A DNA stretch of 64,000 nt from a virus. The notes beneath the pieces were generated by a model, which was given only the letters and a program-made list of their open reading frames with translations, was not told where the DNA came from and ran no database searches. Shown here piece after piece: positions 46,319-56,206 of the stretch. The stretch is from the IMG/VR virus record IMGVR_UViG_3300032285_002723, positions 1-64,000 of that record; one strand, given 5' to 3'. Numbering within the stretch: position 1 is the stretch's first letter; every line of letters begins with the position of its first letter. The position numbers and the translations under genes are program-made.

Positions 46319-46978
46319 TTATACTCCAGTAAATTGTGGATTATAAGTTTTCTTGTTTAGTTGATTGATGTATTGAGACGATTGATCGTATTTCATAATA
46401 TTTCTCATATCTGTAATTACTACGGATAGGAATTGTGGTTTTAACACTCTAATTTGTCTCTTATCTTCATTGATACCAACTTCATACTCATAGTTTGTAA
46501 CTGCTTTTACTGGATTTGCAGTGATTGCTACATTATCAAAGGTTGTATATGAAACAGTAAAATCTTCATCTACTTCAAATCCAGAACCAATTACAAGACG
46601 ATCATATTGATCTTTGATTTCTGTAGTTTCATAATGATGAACATCTGTTAATGCTGCATCAGATCCATACTTATCAATCATATAGTTATATAAGTCATTA
46701 TTGTTCAATGGCCATTGATCTCTTACGTTTGTAATGTTATTCGTGATTAAAATCACCCAATCAAGTTCTGGATCACCATAAAGTTTTGAAGCAACTACTT
46801 CTGGTCTTTGATCATCAGTAATTTGATAATAATCAAAGGCAGTAATAGCATTAATGACATCAGATCTTATCTTTGCTCTTTTAAAAAGATTTTTGACGGT
46901 AATATAATCTTCATTTGTGCTTGCATTAGGCAAACGAGAAAGATAAGAAATATTTGGAAATTCGTTAAAATATGCCAT
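46319..46978 (-). CDS. 53: Baseplate wedge protein gp53
   Basis: The 219 residues match gp53, which joins wedges during T4 baseplate assembly. They begin MAYFNEFPNISYL and contain TVKNLFKRAKI, then YQITDDQRPEVVASKLYGDPELDWVILI and NVRDQWPLN. The family block PELDWVILITN is diagnostic. It is the last gene of the minus-strand unit gp4-unknown-gp48-gp53. Confidence 0.88.
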   Translation of the reverse strand: MAYFNEFPNISYLSRLPNASTNEDYITVKNLFKRAKIRSDVINAITAFDYYQITDDQRPEVVASKLYGDPELDWVILITNNITNVRDQWPLNNNDLYNYMIDKYGSDAALTDVHHYETTEIKDQYDRLVIGSGFEVDEDFTVSYTTFDNVAITANPVKAVTNYEYEVGINEDKRQIRVLKPQFLSVVITDMRNIMKYDQSSQYINQLNKKTYNPQFTGV

Positions 46979-46979
46979 T

Positions 46980-48512
46980 TTAGTATCCTACATCGTTTGG
47001 TGAAATTGGATAAAGATCGCCAAGAAGATTTTTATCTGCATTTCTTCCATCAAAAATAACACTTTGATAATCAGTATCATAAATTGGTTCAAGTTCTTTG
47101 AATGACATATTCATAATCACAGATACTGGTTGACCATCATCATATGCTGCCCAAGTTCCATCAGCAGTATAATTCATAGAAAAACCAACCAATGCACAAG
47201 TTTTAATTCTATTTACACCTTGGATTGGATTTCCATTAGAAGTTTTGTATTGCAGTTGAAATACATTTGGTGTTCCCAAGAAATATGATGATGCTCCTGC
47301 AGCCGAACCATATACATTAGTTCCTGATTTTTTATCTTGTTTTTTTGCTGCCATTCCTTGTTTAAAGAATCTTATAATTTTATTAATATCTGTTGCTTCT
47401 TCTTTGCTTCTTGGACTCATTCTATACTGGAATGTAAATTCTCTTAATGTTGGTGAATTGAAGAGAAGTTCAAGATTACTATTTGGAACAACTCCAAATC
47501 CTCTTGCTAAAATACTTTCTGGTGATACTGAAAATCCTGCCATTGAAAGAACTTGTGATCCAACTCCAGTTTTGAATAATGCATTTGCTGATTTTGAATT
47601 TATTAATCCATCTGTTAGTGCCGATAATATTGCCGCTTTTACTACTAATCCTCCACCTCCAGAAACTCCCGTTACTCCTCCAATTGCAGTACCACCTAAA
47701 GCCGCTCCTGCATACTTGCCGAGATCACCAATAACTTCTGCAGTAGCAGCAGCAGAAAGATTATTCATATTATCATCACCCCAAGAAACATTATTAGAAT
47801 CAGTCACATTATTTGGCATAGGTAATTTAACAATTCCCAAATATTTTTTTAATGCAGAAGTTTTTTGTAGTCCATTTTTTAATATTTTTACTGCTCCGTC
47901 AGTTCTTCCAAATAATTCGTCTGATTTTGGTGGTTGGTAATGAAATTGTCCTATTTGTAAATAATCTTGTGTTTTATTATATAAAGCATCTTTTGGATAT
48001 TGTAAATTTATTTTTAAATTTTCATCTATAGATCCAAATTGCAAATCGGATTTCAAATCTTTTATATTTAAATCAAATAAAGCTCCTGATAATATTGAAC
48101 CAACAATTGGTATTGCTGTTGCTATTCCTGGATTTGTTCCTGGAAAATAGTTTTGAACCCCTGCTGTTGTAGTTGGATTTTGTGCTGTTGGGTCTATCTT
48201 TAAACCTTTATTTTGTCCTCCACCACGTAAATATGCGGCATTTGTTGCTCTACGTATATCTTCACTTAATTGATTTGCACGTGCAGTTGGTTTAGATGGG
48301 TCGTTATTTGTAAATAATTGTGGATCTTGTATCGCGTCATTTGTCCAATTTCCGTTTTGATAAAATACTGCTGCCCCAAGAGCACCTCTTAATAAATTTT
48401 GTTCCCTTAAACGATAATCTCCAGTGGTTGGATCATATTCAACTCCCAATTGAAGGCCTGTAGGACCTACTGAAGATCTATAAAAATCGTTATTTAAGAT
48501 TTTATATCCCAT
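46980..48512 (-). CDS. 48: Baseplate tail-tube-cap protein gp48-like
   Basis: The start MGYKILNNDFYRSSVG at 48512 is chosen over an upstream one that overlaps the previous gene. The 510-residue protein carries EFTFQYRMSPRSKEEATDIN and IIRFFKQGMAAKK, which correspond to VFTWDLTPRSTEDL of T4 gp48. It also has IMNMSFKELEPIY near the C-terminus. It is longer than T4 gp48 (364) because of an extra Gly-rich region. gp48 caps the tube. Confidence 0.82.
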   Translation of the reverse strand: MGYKILNNDFYRSSVGPTGLQLGVEYDPTTGDYRLREQNLLRGALGAAVFYQNGNWTNDAIQDPQLFTNNDPSKPTARANQLSEDIRRATNAAYLRGGGQNKGLKIDPTAQNPTTTAGVQNYFPGTNPGIATAIPIVGSILSGALFDLNIKDLKSDLQFGSIDENLKINLQYPKDALYNKTQDYLQIGQFHYQPPKSDELFGRTDGAVKILKNGLQKTSALKKYLGIVKLPMPNNVTDSNNVSWGDDNMNNLSAAATAEVIGDLGKYAGAALGGTAIGGVTGVSGGGGLVVKAAILSALTDGLINSKSANALFKTGVGSQVLSMAGFSVSPESILARGFGVVPNSNLELLFNSPTLREFTFQYRMSPRSKEEATDINKIIRFFKQGMAAKKQDKKSGTNVYGSAAGASSYFLGTPNVFQLQYKTSNGNPIQGVNRIKTCALVGFSMNYTADGTWAAYDDGQPVSVIMNMSFKELEPIYDTDYQSVIFDGRNADKNLLGDLYPISPNDVGY

Positions 48513-48514
48513 AT

Positions 48515-49030
48515 TTAAGGAGAAGATAAGTTGTCTGAATAATCCCAAACTTTTGATTTAAATATTGGTTGTCCTCTTCCATCTACAAATTTTTCAGTAG
48601 GAAGTAAAGAAACTTCTCTCCATTCCTTTTCTGGAACTACAAATAAATCAGACATCACACCAGAGAAAAGATATTTATGTAAGGTTTTCTTTGGAGCATT
48701 TACGAATCCAAATTTATTTATGTAGGAATCTGCAACTCCACCACGATACTGGGGATTTAGATAATGAAGATTTGAACCAAAGAACCAACCCTCTCTTTTG
48801 TTGATTTCTATAATATAAGATAGTGGTTGTCTATCCCAGAATTTATATTTTTGTGGATATTTTGCATTATATAAAAAGAAAACTAAATTACCAGGTCTAA
48901 TAAATCCAGTATCTTCTTCACTTATGTCTTGATCTTGAACATTCATAAGTTCATTCATTAAAGAATTAGTCCACCAATCAGTGCTTCTATATTTTTTTCC
49001 TGCTTCTTTGATTATTTTTTCGGCAATCAT
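48515..49030 (-). CDS. Hypothetical protein between gp4 and gp48 (171 aa)
   Basis: The product starts MIAEKIIKEAGKKYRSTDWW and contains FIRPGNLVFFLYNAKYP, PLSYIIEINKREGWFFGSN and LHYLNPQYRGGVADS. It shares a 4-nt overlap with gp4 and is 2 nt from gp48. A head-tail or baseplate role is suggested by context. I do not recognise a T4 counterpart. Confidence 0.65.
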   Translation of the reverse strand: MIAEKIIKEAGKKYRSTDWWTNSLMNELMNVQDQDISEEDTGFIRPGNLVFFLYNAKYPQKYKFWDRQPLSYIIEINKREGWFFGSNLHYLNPQYRGGVADSYINKFGFVNAPKKTLHKYLFSGVMSDLFVVPEKEWREVSLLPTEKFVDGRGQPIFKSKVWDYSDNLSSP

Positions 49031-49494
49031 CTTGTTTGTATTCCTAATTCTTTTTCTGTAAAGATGCGAAATTCATAATTATGATCAGCACACCATTCTT
49101 TTGCAGCACTCCATTTTGCTTGATTGATTGCCCACATTTTCACAGAATATGCCCAAGATTTTGTTCTTCTTTTGGGATTTGTGTCTGGCATTTTTAATTC
49201 TTTTGCTGGTTTGATTTCAACGACAAGTGTTCTGGTATTCCCATCTTTATCTTTATACTTAACAAAAAAGTCAGGAAAGTATCTATGAACCTTATTGTCT
49301 ATTGGTGAGCGATATGGAATCCAAAATTCTTCACTTTTCCAAGTATTAACACTTTCAGTTAAATCACAATATTGCATAAATTTTAATTCATATGAAGATC
49401 TATAAACTATATTGGTTGGATCTCCACCATACTTTTTTGGATTTTGAGGTCTAAATCTTCCTTGCCGATATTTGGAATCGTCTGGATGCGGCAT
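49027..49494 (-). CDS. 4: Head-completion endonuclease-fold protein gp4
   Basis: This 155-residue protein has NPKKYGGDPTNIVYRSSYELKF. IPYRSPIDNKVHRYFPDFFVKYKD follows, carrying the Asp of a restriction-like core, then LVVEIKPAKEL (ExK). These match T4 gp4 (YRSNWE, RRYFMDIW, FFIEIKPKKE). It acts after packaging at the portal. It is the first gene of the minus unit. Confidence 0.88.
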   Translation of the reverse strand: MPHPDDSKYRQGRFRPQNPKKYGGDPTNIVYRSSYELKFMQYCDLTESVNTWKSEEFWIPYRSPIDNKVHRYFPDFFVKYKDKDGNTRTLVVEIKPAKELKMPDTNPKRRTKSWAYSVKMWAINQAKWSAAKEWCADHNYEFRIFTEKELGIQTR

Positions 49495-49525
49495 ACATAG
49501 TATAGAATCTTATACGCATATTTAG

Positions 49526-50347
49526 ATGGCCAGAGCAAATCCATATAGAGTGGATCCTCTTTATGTAAAGATGACTACCCCGAGAGATATGGGGGGATCA
49601 TCTTTGCCTTCAGTTCAACAAATGTTTGGCAATTTGTCTCTTACGAGTCAATTTAAAGTCAATATGTTTTTGGGAGGTGCAACTGGTGAGCAAGATAATA
49701 AATTGTTAAAATATTTAAATGATTGTGGAATAACTAATAATTCGTCAAAAACATTTACTTATGATTTTATGTGTGCGGAAGCAGTTCTTCCTGGAGCAAC
49801 CTTTGATGTTGGAGAAGAAAGTGGAAGTCGTCAGGGTATAATTGAAAGATTTCCAAATCGTAGAGTGTTTTCTGATTTTAATTTAACTTTTTATGTGGAC
49901 AATGAATATAATATTATTCGTTTGTTTGAAGAATGGATGAATTTCATCAATCCAATTTATAGAACTTCTACTAATGGAAGTTCTGAACAACAACCTGCAA
50001 GTCCTAAAGGTCAAGTTGGATTTGAAGATAATGCTAATTATTTCAGATTTAGATATCCAAATCAATACAAAAGAATCATTGAAATTACCAAATTTGAAAG
50101 AGACTTTTTGTTAAACCCAAATGATCCTTATAGTCCCACAAATAATCAAAATCTTTTAACATATCAATTTATTGATGCATTTCCAACTAATATTACTGCT
50201 CTTCCATTATCTTATGAAGGAAGCACAATAACTAAAACAACAATTAATTTTAGTTATACTAGATATACTACATTAAAACATATTGGGGTTGAAATAAGTC
50301 CAAATATACCAAGACCAACAAGTCCAGATCAACCAGTATACCGATAA
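49526..50347 (+). CDS. 54: Baseplate tail-tube-initiator gp54-like
   Basis: This 273-residue protein has the tube-like fold block EAVLPGATFDVGEESGSRQG followed by ERFPNRRVFSDFNLTFYVDN and IIRLFEEWMNFINPI. These parallel NRLSYETDW and ISFRMD in T4 gp54. It starts after the divergent 31-bp gap with gp4. It initiates tube polymerisation on the baseplate. Confidence 0.72.
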   Translation: MARANPYRVDPLYVKMTTPRDMGGSSLPSVQQMFGNLSLTSQFKVNMFLGGATGEQDNKLLKYLNDCGITNNSSKTFTYDFMCAEAVLPGATFDVGEESGSRQGIIERFPNRRVFSDFNLTFYVDNEYNIIRLFEEWMNFINPIYRTSTNGSSEQQPASPKGQVGFEDNANYFRFRYPNQYKRIIEITKFERDFLLNPNDPYSPTNNQNLLTYQFIDAFPTNITALPLSYEGSTITKTTINFSYTRYTTLKHIGVEISPNIPRPTSPDQPVYR

Positions 50348-50377
50348 ATAATTATAACTGAATTACTATAGGTCATT

Positions 50378-51103
50378 ATGCCTTTACCAAAAATTGCTAC
50401 ACCAACATATGAGTTGGAATTGCCATCAACTGGAAAAATAATCAAATATCGTCCATTTTTAGTCAAAGAAGAAAAGATTTTAATTCTTGCATTAGAAAGT
50501 GAAGACGTTAAACAAATCACTAGTGCAATCAAAAATACTTTAAAAGATTGTATTCTTACAAGAGGAATTAAAGTAGAAGAACTTCCTACTTTTGATATTG
50601 AATATATCTTTTTGAATGTTCGTGCAAAATCAGTTGGAGAAGCAATTGAACTGATTATAACTTGTAGTGATGACGGAGAAACACAAGTTCCAGTTAAAGT
50701 TTATATTGATGAAATTGAAGTTCAAAAAGATCCAAAACACACACAAGAAATTAAATTGGATGCCAATTTAGTTCTTAAAATGAAGTATCCATCTTTGAAT
50801 GAATTTATTAAGAATAATTTTGATTTTAGTAGCAATGAAATTTCTTCTATTGATAGATCATTTGATGTAATTTCTTCTTGTATTGATATGGTTTATAATA
50901 ATGAAGATGTTTGGTCAGCATCAGACTGCACCAAAAAAGAATTGACTGATTGGATTGAGACATTAACATCAAATCAATTTAAAATGATTGAAGAATTCTT
51001 TAATACAATGCCAAAACTTGCACACACTTTTAAAGTGATGAATCCAAATACAAAAGTAGAAAGCGAGGTGACGCTGGAGGGATTAACAAGTTTTTTCGGT
51101 TAA
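50378..51103 (+). CDS. 26: Baseplate hub assembly protein gp26-like
   Basis: This 241-residue protein begins MPLPKIATPTYELELPSTGK with YRPFLVKEEKILILALES. NTLKDCILTRGIKVEELPTF and IEYIFLNVRAKSVGE follow. These are the T4 baseplate gp26-type features (pfam T4_baseplate). It is followed by a small protein and the hub proteins, as in T4 gene order. Confidence 0.82.
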   Translation: MPLPKIATPTYELELPSTGKIIKYRPFLVKEEKILILALESEDVKQITSAIKNTLKDCILTRGIKVEELPTFDIEYIFLNVRAKSVGEAIELIITCSDDGETQVPVKVYIDEIEVQKDPKHTQEIKLDANLVLKMKYPSLNEFIKNNFDFSSNEISSIDRSFDVISSCIDMVYNNEDVWSASDCTKKELTDWIETLTSNQFKMIEEFFNTMPKLAHTFKVMNPNTKVESEVTLEGLTSFFG

Positions 51104-51105
51104 TT

Positions 51106-51282
51106 ATGGCTCATATGGATCTTGAGTCATATTTTAGAATCAATTTTTCACTAATACAGTTCCATAAATATTCTTTGACCGAGATTGAGAATCTTATGCC
51201 CTGGGAACGGGACGTTTATTTGGCACTTCTACAGCAGCATATTGAAGAAGAAAATCTAAAGGCACAGCAAAATAATGCGTAA
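51106..51282 (+). CDS. Small hub-assembly protein (58 aa, gp51/tail-chaperone-like)
   Basis: ATG 51106 lies 2 nt after gp26. The product MAHMDLESYFRINFSLIQFH contains SLTEIENLMPWERDVYLALL. The WERDVY motif resembles tail-assembly chaperones linked to the gp26 protein. It overlaps the next gene by 8 nt. T4 gp51 is much longer, so identity is only suggested. Confidence 0.6.
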   Translation: MAHMDLESYFRINFSLIQFHKYSLTEIENLMPWERDVYLALLQQHIEEENLKAQQNNA

Positions 51283-52912
51283 TTCTTTATTTGCACCAGA
51301 AAAAATAATAGGTTCCCAGAAAGGAAGTAAAGAATCAGCACTGAATTTTATTTCTGGTGGATCTCCTATTGGATTATCTATGCTTTCTGGTGCGAAGAAT
51401 AATATTGTTGGATTTAATAGAGCAAAGATTTCACCAAAAAAGAATAATTTGGGATCTTTGATTAGCACTTTAACTACTAATATTTTTAATAATACAAATT
51501 CAGTTTCAAATATTTTTGGAGATAAAAAAGAAAAATCAGAAAAAGGATTTAAACCATTTAATGGATTTTTTGATAAAGTAAAAGAAGCAATTGGATTTAT
51601 TAGTTTCTTTGGTTCAAAGAAAAATTTAGATAAAATCAAAGAAAATATAGAAAATTTAAAAACTACATTTACAGAAACATTTGATGTAGCAAAAGCATTA
51701 AGAAAAGCAATACTTAAAATCATAGAACAACTATCAGGGTTTTCTGGTGGTGGAGGTGGTGGAGGAATAATTGGTGCTATAATGTCAGCACTTGGTGGAT
51801 TGGTTGGTGGATTGATTCCTGGAATGGGAGGAAAACGACCACCAAATGTTGCTGGTCCTGCAATGAAACAAGAAGGAAATTTACTATCAAAAATGCCAAA
51901 AGGATTAAAAGGTGGCGGTGGTGGAATTGGTAAATTGCTTTTGGGTGGTGCTGCTGCTGTTGGAACAGGTGCTGCTATAAGTGGTCTTTCGCAACCTGGC
52001 GGTGAAGATGTTCAACCTGGAGATACCGCACCAGAAGTTCCTGGAAATGTTCTTGATAAATTTAATTCAATTTTGGATAGATTTGATAAAATACTTGATG
52101 GATTGAAGGGAGGAAAGGGAACAAAAGGTTCAGGATCTGGAACAGGATCAAAGTCTTCTGGTTCTGGCACTACTCCTCCTGGTCCTAATCCGACAATAAC
52201 ACCAATTGATACTTCTGGGAAATTATCTGGTTCAACTGCAGCACAGCAAGCATTTACATATTTTAAAAGTAAAGGGTTGTCTGATGAAGATTCTGCAGCA
52301 ATTGTGGGAAATCTGTTGCAAGAAAACAGAGCAATGGATCCAACATTGACTAATAGTATTGGTATGAAGGGAATAGCACAATGGGATGCAAATAGATGGT
52401 CTGGTCTTCAAGCATTTGCAGAAAGTAAAGGATTAGATCCAAATAAACGTGAAACTCAATTGCAATATGTTTATTATGAATTTGCTACTGGAAAAGGAGG
52501 ACTTGGATTAAACAGATTGAAGGGAACTCCCGGAATTGAAGCAAAGACAAAACTTGTAAGAACAGATTATGAGAGACCAGGAGAAGCAGAAGCTAATGAT
52601 GCACAGCGTCTTCAATATGCTAAAGATGTGATGAAATATTCTGGGAAAATACCTACAGCGCCAATAGCACCATCAGTAGAACAGTTGAGAAGAGCACCAG
52701 CAGCAAAAGCATCTGGAGCAGAAGCACCGCAAGTAAGTTTGGTTAATGTTGGTAGTGGAACACCACAAGCATCACCATCACGACCATCAAGCACAACTAC
52801 ACCACCATCACCAACTGGTGGAAATGGACCAACTACTCCATTTTTGCCTTCATATAATCCAGATAACTTCTTAACATTATATTCAAGAATGGTTTATAAT
52901 ATTGTCGGATAA
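51275..52912 (+). CDS. Baseplate hub protein with tail-lysozyme domain
   Basis: The 545 residues have an N-terminal helical/Gly-rich part. Hydrophobic Gly runs at about 150-190 (GGGGGGIIGAIMSALGGLVGG) suggest a hub or tape-measure-like segment. At about 320-450 is a phage-tail-lysozyme-type domain: AFTYFKSKGLSDEDSAAIVG with NLLQENR as catalytic Glu region and GMKGIAQWDANRW. The C-terminus is Pro/Ser/Thr-rich. It replaces the lysozyme that T4 gp5 carries. Confidence 0.75.
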   Translation: MRNSLFAPEKIIGSQKGSKESALNFISGGSPIGLSMLSGAKNNIVGFNRAKISPKKNNLGSLISTLTTNIFNNTNSVSNIFGDKKEKSEKGFKPFNGFFDKVKEAIGFISFFGSKKNLDKIKENIENLKTTFTETFDVAKALRKAILKIIEQLSGFSGGGGGGGIIGAIMSALGGLVGGLIPGMGGKRPPNVAGPAMKQEGNLLSKMPKGLKGGGGGIGKLLLGGAAAVGTGAAISGLSQPGGEDVQPGDTAPEVPGNVLDKFNSILDRFDKILDGLKGGKGTKGSGSGTGSKSSGSGTTPPGPNPTITPIDTSGKLSGSTAAQQAFTYFKSKGLSDEDSAAIVGNLLQENRAMDPTLTNSIGMKGIAQWDANRWSGLQAFAESKGLDPNKRETQLQYVYYEFATGKGGLGLNRLKGTPGIEAKTKLVRTDYERPGEAEANDAQRLQYAKDVMKYSGKIPTAPIAPSVEQLRRAPAAKASGAEAPQVSLVNVGSGTPQASPSRPSSTTTPPSPTGGNGPTTPFLPSYNPDNFLTLYSRMVYNIVG

Positions 52913-54672
52913 TGGAAACTAAACTTTTTTCTCCACTACTGTCATCTGCAAATAATATTGTAAAAATGAAGCGTTCTTTACCAAAAAGAGCAAGGGATTA
53001 TGATGATTTTATTAATTGGTTGGACACAAGCAATAAAGATATTAAAAAAATAAAATTACCAAAAAAGAAGAAAGTAGAAGATCTTCAATTTTCTGTTGGA
53101 TCCTCTCTTGGTGGAGGAGGTGGTGGGAATTTGATTGGTAATTTACTTGGTGGATTAGGTGCTCTTGGTGCAGGATTGGGATTGAGAACTTTATTTAAAG
53201 GAAAAAAGGTTAATAAATTACCAAAAGAAAAGGTTGGCAAAATTAAAGGAATTCCAAATGAAAGATTGAATAATATTAAAGAAGCACCAAAAGGAAGATT
53301 TGGAAGAATTGCTGGACCATTGAATGTTGCTTTTGCTGGTCTTGACTTTATGGGAAGGAAGGGTGAAGGGCAATCAAATCTTCAAGCAGGAGTTGGTGCT
53401 GCTGGTGGAGCGTTGGGTGGATGGGCAGGTGCCGAAGCAGGCGCAGCAGCAGGCGCAGCAATTGGAGCATTGTTTGGTGGAGTTGGTGCAGTTCCAGGTG
53501 CAATAATTGGTGGATTGATTGGTGGAATTGGTGGAGGGCAACTTGGTGGAAATTTAGCAGATAAATTAACTGGTGCTGATAAAATAGATCAGAGACTAAA
53601 ATCACAAGAAAAGAAACAAAAAGAAGCAGCATCTTCAGATATAACTTTTCCAGATATAGTTAATAAATTTGATAAAATCATTAGCAAGTTTGAGAAATTT
53701 GCTACTGGTATGGGTGCTGCAATATCTGGAAAGCAACCATCAAAAGCAGGTAATGGTGAATATGAACCATCAGATCAACCACTTGCTCCAAACGATCCAA
53801 CAGAACCACCACCTCCTCCACTTCCTCCTGGTATCTTTGCAAAAGCACCAGATGAAGTATTATCTGATGCAGCATCATTCCGACAAGCATTTCCATTAGC
53901 AAAAGCAACTCCAAAATCTTCTTTGGAACCTTATGAATTGCAGATGAGAGAAAATGATTCTCTTGGATCTTTGGGAAATGATCCACAAGTAGATCCTGTA
54001 CATACAACAGGATCAGCGCATTATGAAAATAGAGCAATTGATATTCCTGTAAATAATATGGATCTTGGTGATAAAGTTGCTAATTGGTGGAGAGGTAAAG
54101 GATATAAAGTTTTATGGAGAGTTGCGGGGCATTATAACCACGTTCACGTTCAATGGGCAAAAGGACAGAAGAAAGATAAACCAAATTCTCCTCAAAATAA
54201 TAAAGTTAATACAATAACAAAGCAACAATCAATTGAAGATTTTATTAAAGGAACTAAAAGTGGCGATAGAATACTTAATGATCCCAAATTAAAAGCACAA
54301 TTAACAGGAGAAAAATATCAGTTTAAAAATACAATGGTAAAAACACCAGTATCTGATCCTGAAGTGAAACAAGCACAGCAAATGTATAATGCTTATGTTC
54401 GTGATATAAGATCAAGACAACAAGATCAAGTAAAAGCACAAACAGGGGATCAAATACCAACACAAATTTTGACACCACCACCAACTGCAGCACAACAATC
54501 TGCAATATTTTTAATGGGAGATCAAAGTCAACAAGTTGCATCACAACCACAAGTTGTTCCAATTCCAATTGGAAATGGAGGTGGAGGTGTTGCAGTTATA
54601 ATGCCATCCGAAGGTCAGATATTAAATAGTCTATGGACTACAATGCTCCTCACTAATCTTTCTTCAGCATAA
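52912..54672 (+). CDS. Hub/tape-measure-like protein with M15-type peptidase domain
   Basis: The 586 residues carry long Gly/Ala-rich repeats (GLGALGAGLGLRTL and AGAEAGAAAGAAIGALFGG) at about 60-215. Residues about 340-430 resemble an M15/M74-type metallopeptidase. HTTGSAHYENRAIDIPV has His and Asp, and WRVAGHYNHVHVQW has the HxH pair. It probably cuts wall peptides. The stop overlaps the gp27 start. It may serve as the gp29-type length determinant. Confidence 0.72.
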   Translation: METKLFSPLLSSANNIVKMKRSLPKRARDYDDFINWLDTSNKDIKKIKLPKKKKVEDLQFSVGSSLGGGGGGNLIGNLLGGLGALGAGLGLRTLFKGKKVNKLPKEKVGKIKGIPNERLNNIKEAPKGRFGRIAGPLNVAFAGLDFMGRKGEGQSNLQAGVGAAGGALGGWAGAEAGAAAGAAIGALFGGVGAVPGAIIGGLIGGIGGGQLGGNLADKLTGADKIDQRLKSQEKKQKEAASSDITFPDIVNKFDKIISKFEKFATGMGAAISGKQPSKAGNGEYEPSDQPLAPNDPTEPPPPPLPPGIFAKAPDEVLSDAASFRQAFPLAKATPKSSLEPYELQMRENDSLGSLGNDPQVDPVHTTGSAHYENRAIDIPVNNMDLGDKVANWWRGKGYKVLWRVAGHYNHVHVQWAKGQKKDKPNSPQNNKVNTITKQQSIEDFIKGTKSGDRILNDPKLKAQLTGEKYQFKNTMVKTPVSDPEVKQAQQMYNAYVRDIRSRQQDQVKAQTGDQIPTQILTPPPTAAQQSAIFLMGDQSQQVASQPQVVPIPIGNGGGGVAVIMPSEGQILNSLWTTMLLTNLSSA

Positions 54673-55994
54673 TGGCAGTCGCAGTATCGGGTTTAAGATA
54701 TCAATCAGTTACCATTCAATCATTAGATGGTAAGAATAAAATTGATTTAACCAATTCAATTACATCAGTGGATTATTATGAGGATATTTTATCTCCTTGT
54801 ATAACAATGACAATGGATGTTATTAACTCATATTCTATTTTCAATAGACTTCCAATTCGTGGTGGTGAAAGTGTTTCAATGGAAATTGAAACTGCTTCTG
54901 GAACATTCTTATTGGATGGCGACAATGCAATGTATGTGTATAAAGTAAGTAATCTTGATGCACAAAATACAAATGAATCATTCACTTTACATCTTGTTTC
55001 AAGAGAAGGATTGACAAATGAAACTGCAAGATGTCAAACTGTGTATAGAGGAAATTTACAAAATACTGTAACTAAAATTCTCAAAGATGATTTGAAGACA
55101 AAAAAATTCAAATCTGAAAATATAGAACCAACATCAAATTCGTATTCTTTTATTGGAAATAACAAAAAACCATTTCATACTTTACAATGGTTGGGACCAA
55201 AAGCAGTTCCTACAACTTTTGGTGGACCAACAGGAACTTCTGGTGGTGATCAAAGTGGAATAGCAAAAGGAACTGCTGGATTTTTCTTTTATGAAAATAA
55301 AGATGGATTTAATTTTAGAAGCATTGATAGTTTGGTATCAAATACAAGAATAGCAGTATCAAGTGCAAATAAGAAAAAAGTTTATAATTATAGTTACGAT
55401 CAATTTGTAATTGAACATAATAGTTTAAACAATAACTTCAAAATTATTAATTATAATTTTGAAAAAAATATTGATTTAATGAAATCTTTAAGAGTTGGTA
55501 TGTATTCCAACAAAACTTATTTTTATGATCTTTTTAGTAATTCATTGGATGTGTATAAGTATACGCTAAAAGATCAAGTCAAAAATAAACTTGGTGCTGC
55601 TGAAAGTATTGCTGTATCTGATGAATTTGGTGATAGTATTTCTCGTATTATGGTAAAGGTTGCAGATCGTGGAGTATTAAATTCTAATGGTTCTGTGAAT
55701 GATAAGTTAAGAAGTGGTGCTGATATGGCGATGGCATATTCAAGATACAATTTATTATTCAGCCAAGCACTAAATATGAATGTGCCGTTGAATATCAATC
55801 TTAAATGTGGTGATATAATTTATGCACAGTTTCCAAAAATGGAACCTGCAAATACTGGAGAAGTAGATCCAGAACAAAGTGGATTTTATCTAATTAAAGA
55901 ATTAAGACATCATTTTGACCCTACTAATAAAATGCTTACATCTATGAGACTAGTTCGTGATAGTTACGGATTATACGGACCTAAAAACGTTTAA
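54672..55994 (+). CDS. 27: Baseplate hub protein gp27-like
   Basis: The 440 residues begin MAVAVSGLRYQSVTIQSLDG and contain SVDYYEDILSPCITMTMDVI near residue 33. ESFTLHLVSREGLTNE and the C-terminal FYLIKELRHHFDPTNKMLTSM follow. These match the trimeric gp27 hub. It is followed by a small gene and gp5. The 54672 ATG overlaps the previous stop (TAATG). Confidence 0.85.
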   Translation: MAVAVSGLRYQSVTIQSLDGKNKIDLTNSITSVDYYEDILSPCITMTMDVINSYSIFNRLPIRGGESVSMEIETASGTFLLDGDNAMYVYKVSNLDAQNTNESFTLHLVSREGLTNETARCQTVYRGNLQNTVTKILKDDLKTKKFKSENIEPTSNSYSFIGNNKKPFHTLQWLGPKAVPTTFGGPTGTSGGDQSGIAKGTAGFFFYENKDGFNFRSIDSLVSNTRIAVSSANKKKVYNYSYDQFVIEHNSLNNNFKIINYNFEKNIDLMKSLRVGMYSNKTYFYDLFSNSLDVYKYTLKDQVKNKLGAAESIAVSDEFGDSISRIMVKVADRGVLNSNGSVNDKLRSGADMAMAYSRYNLLFSQALNMNVPLNINLKCGDIIYAQFPKMEPANTGEVDPEQSGFYLIKELRHHFDPTNKMLTSMRLVRDSYGLYGPKNV

Positions 55995-55996
55995 AT

Positions 55997-56206
55997 ATGG
56001 AACTACAAGAATTAATTAACGACATATGTGAAGAATTAGAAAATTCTTCAATGAATAGTCAGAGAAGAAGATACTTACAAAATTATTTGCAAGAAATTTT
56101 AGAATATCAAAAAAATAATCCACATAATAAAGAAGTTCCAACTTCATTGGAATTGTTTTGCGATTTAAACCCAAACGCATTGGAGTGTAGAATTTACGAT
56201 GATTGA
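55997..56206 (+). CDS. Small hypothetical protein between gp27 and gp5 (69 aa)
   Basis: The product begins MELQELINDICEELENSSMN and is helical, with a basic middle (SQRRRYLQNYLQEI) and a Cys-containing end (FCDLNPNALECRIYDD). It overlaps gp5 by 8 nt. The position suggests a hub component. Confidence 0.55.
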   Translation: MELQELINDICEELENSSMNSQRRRYLQNYLQEILEYQKNNPHNKEVPTSLELFCDLNPNALECRIYDD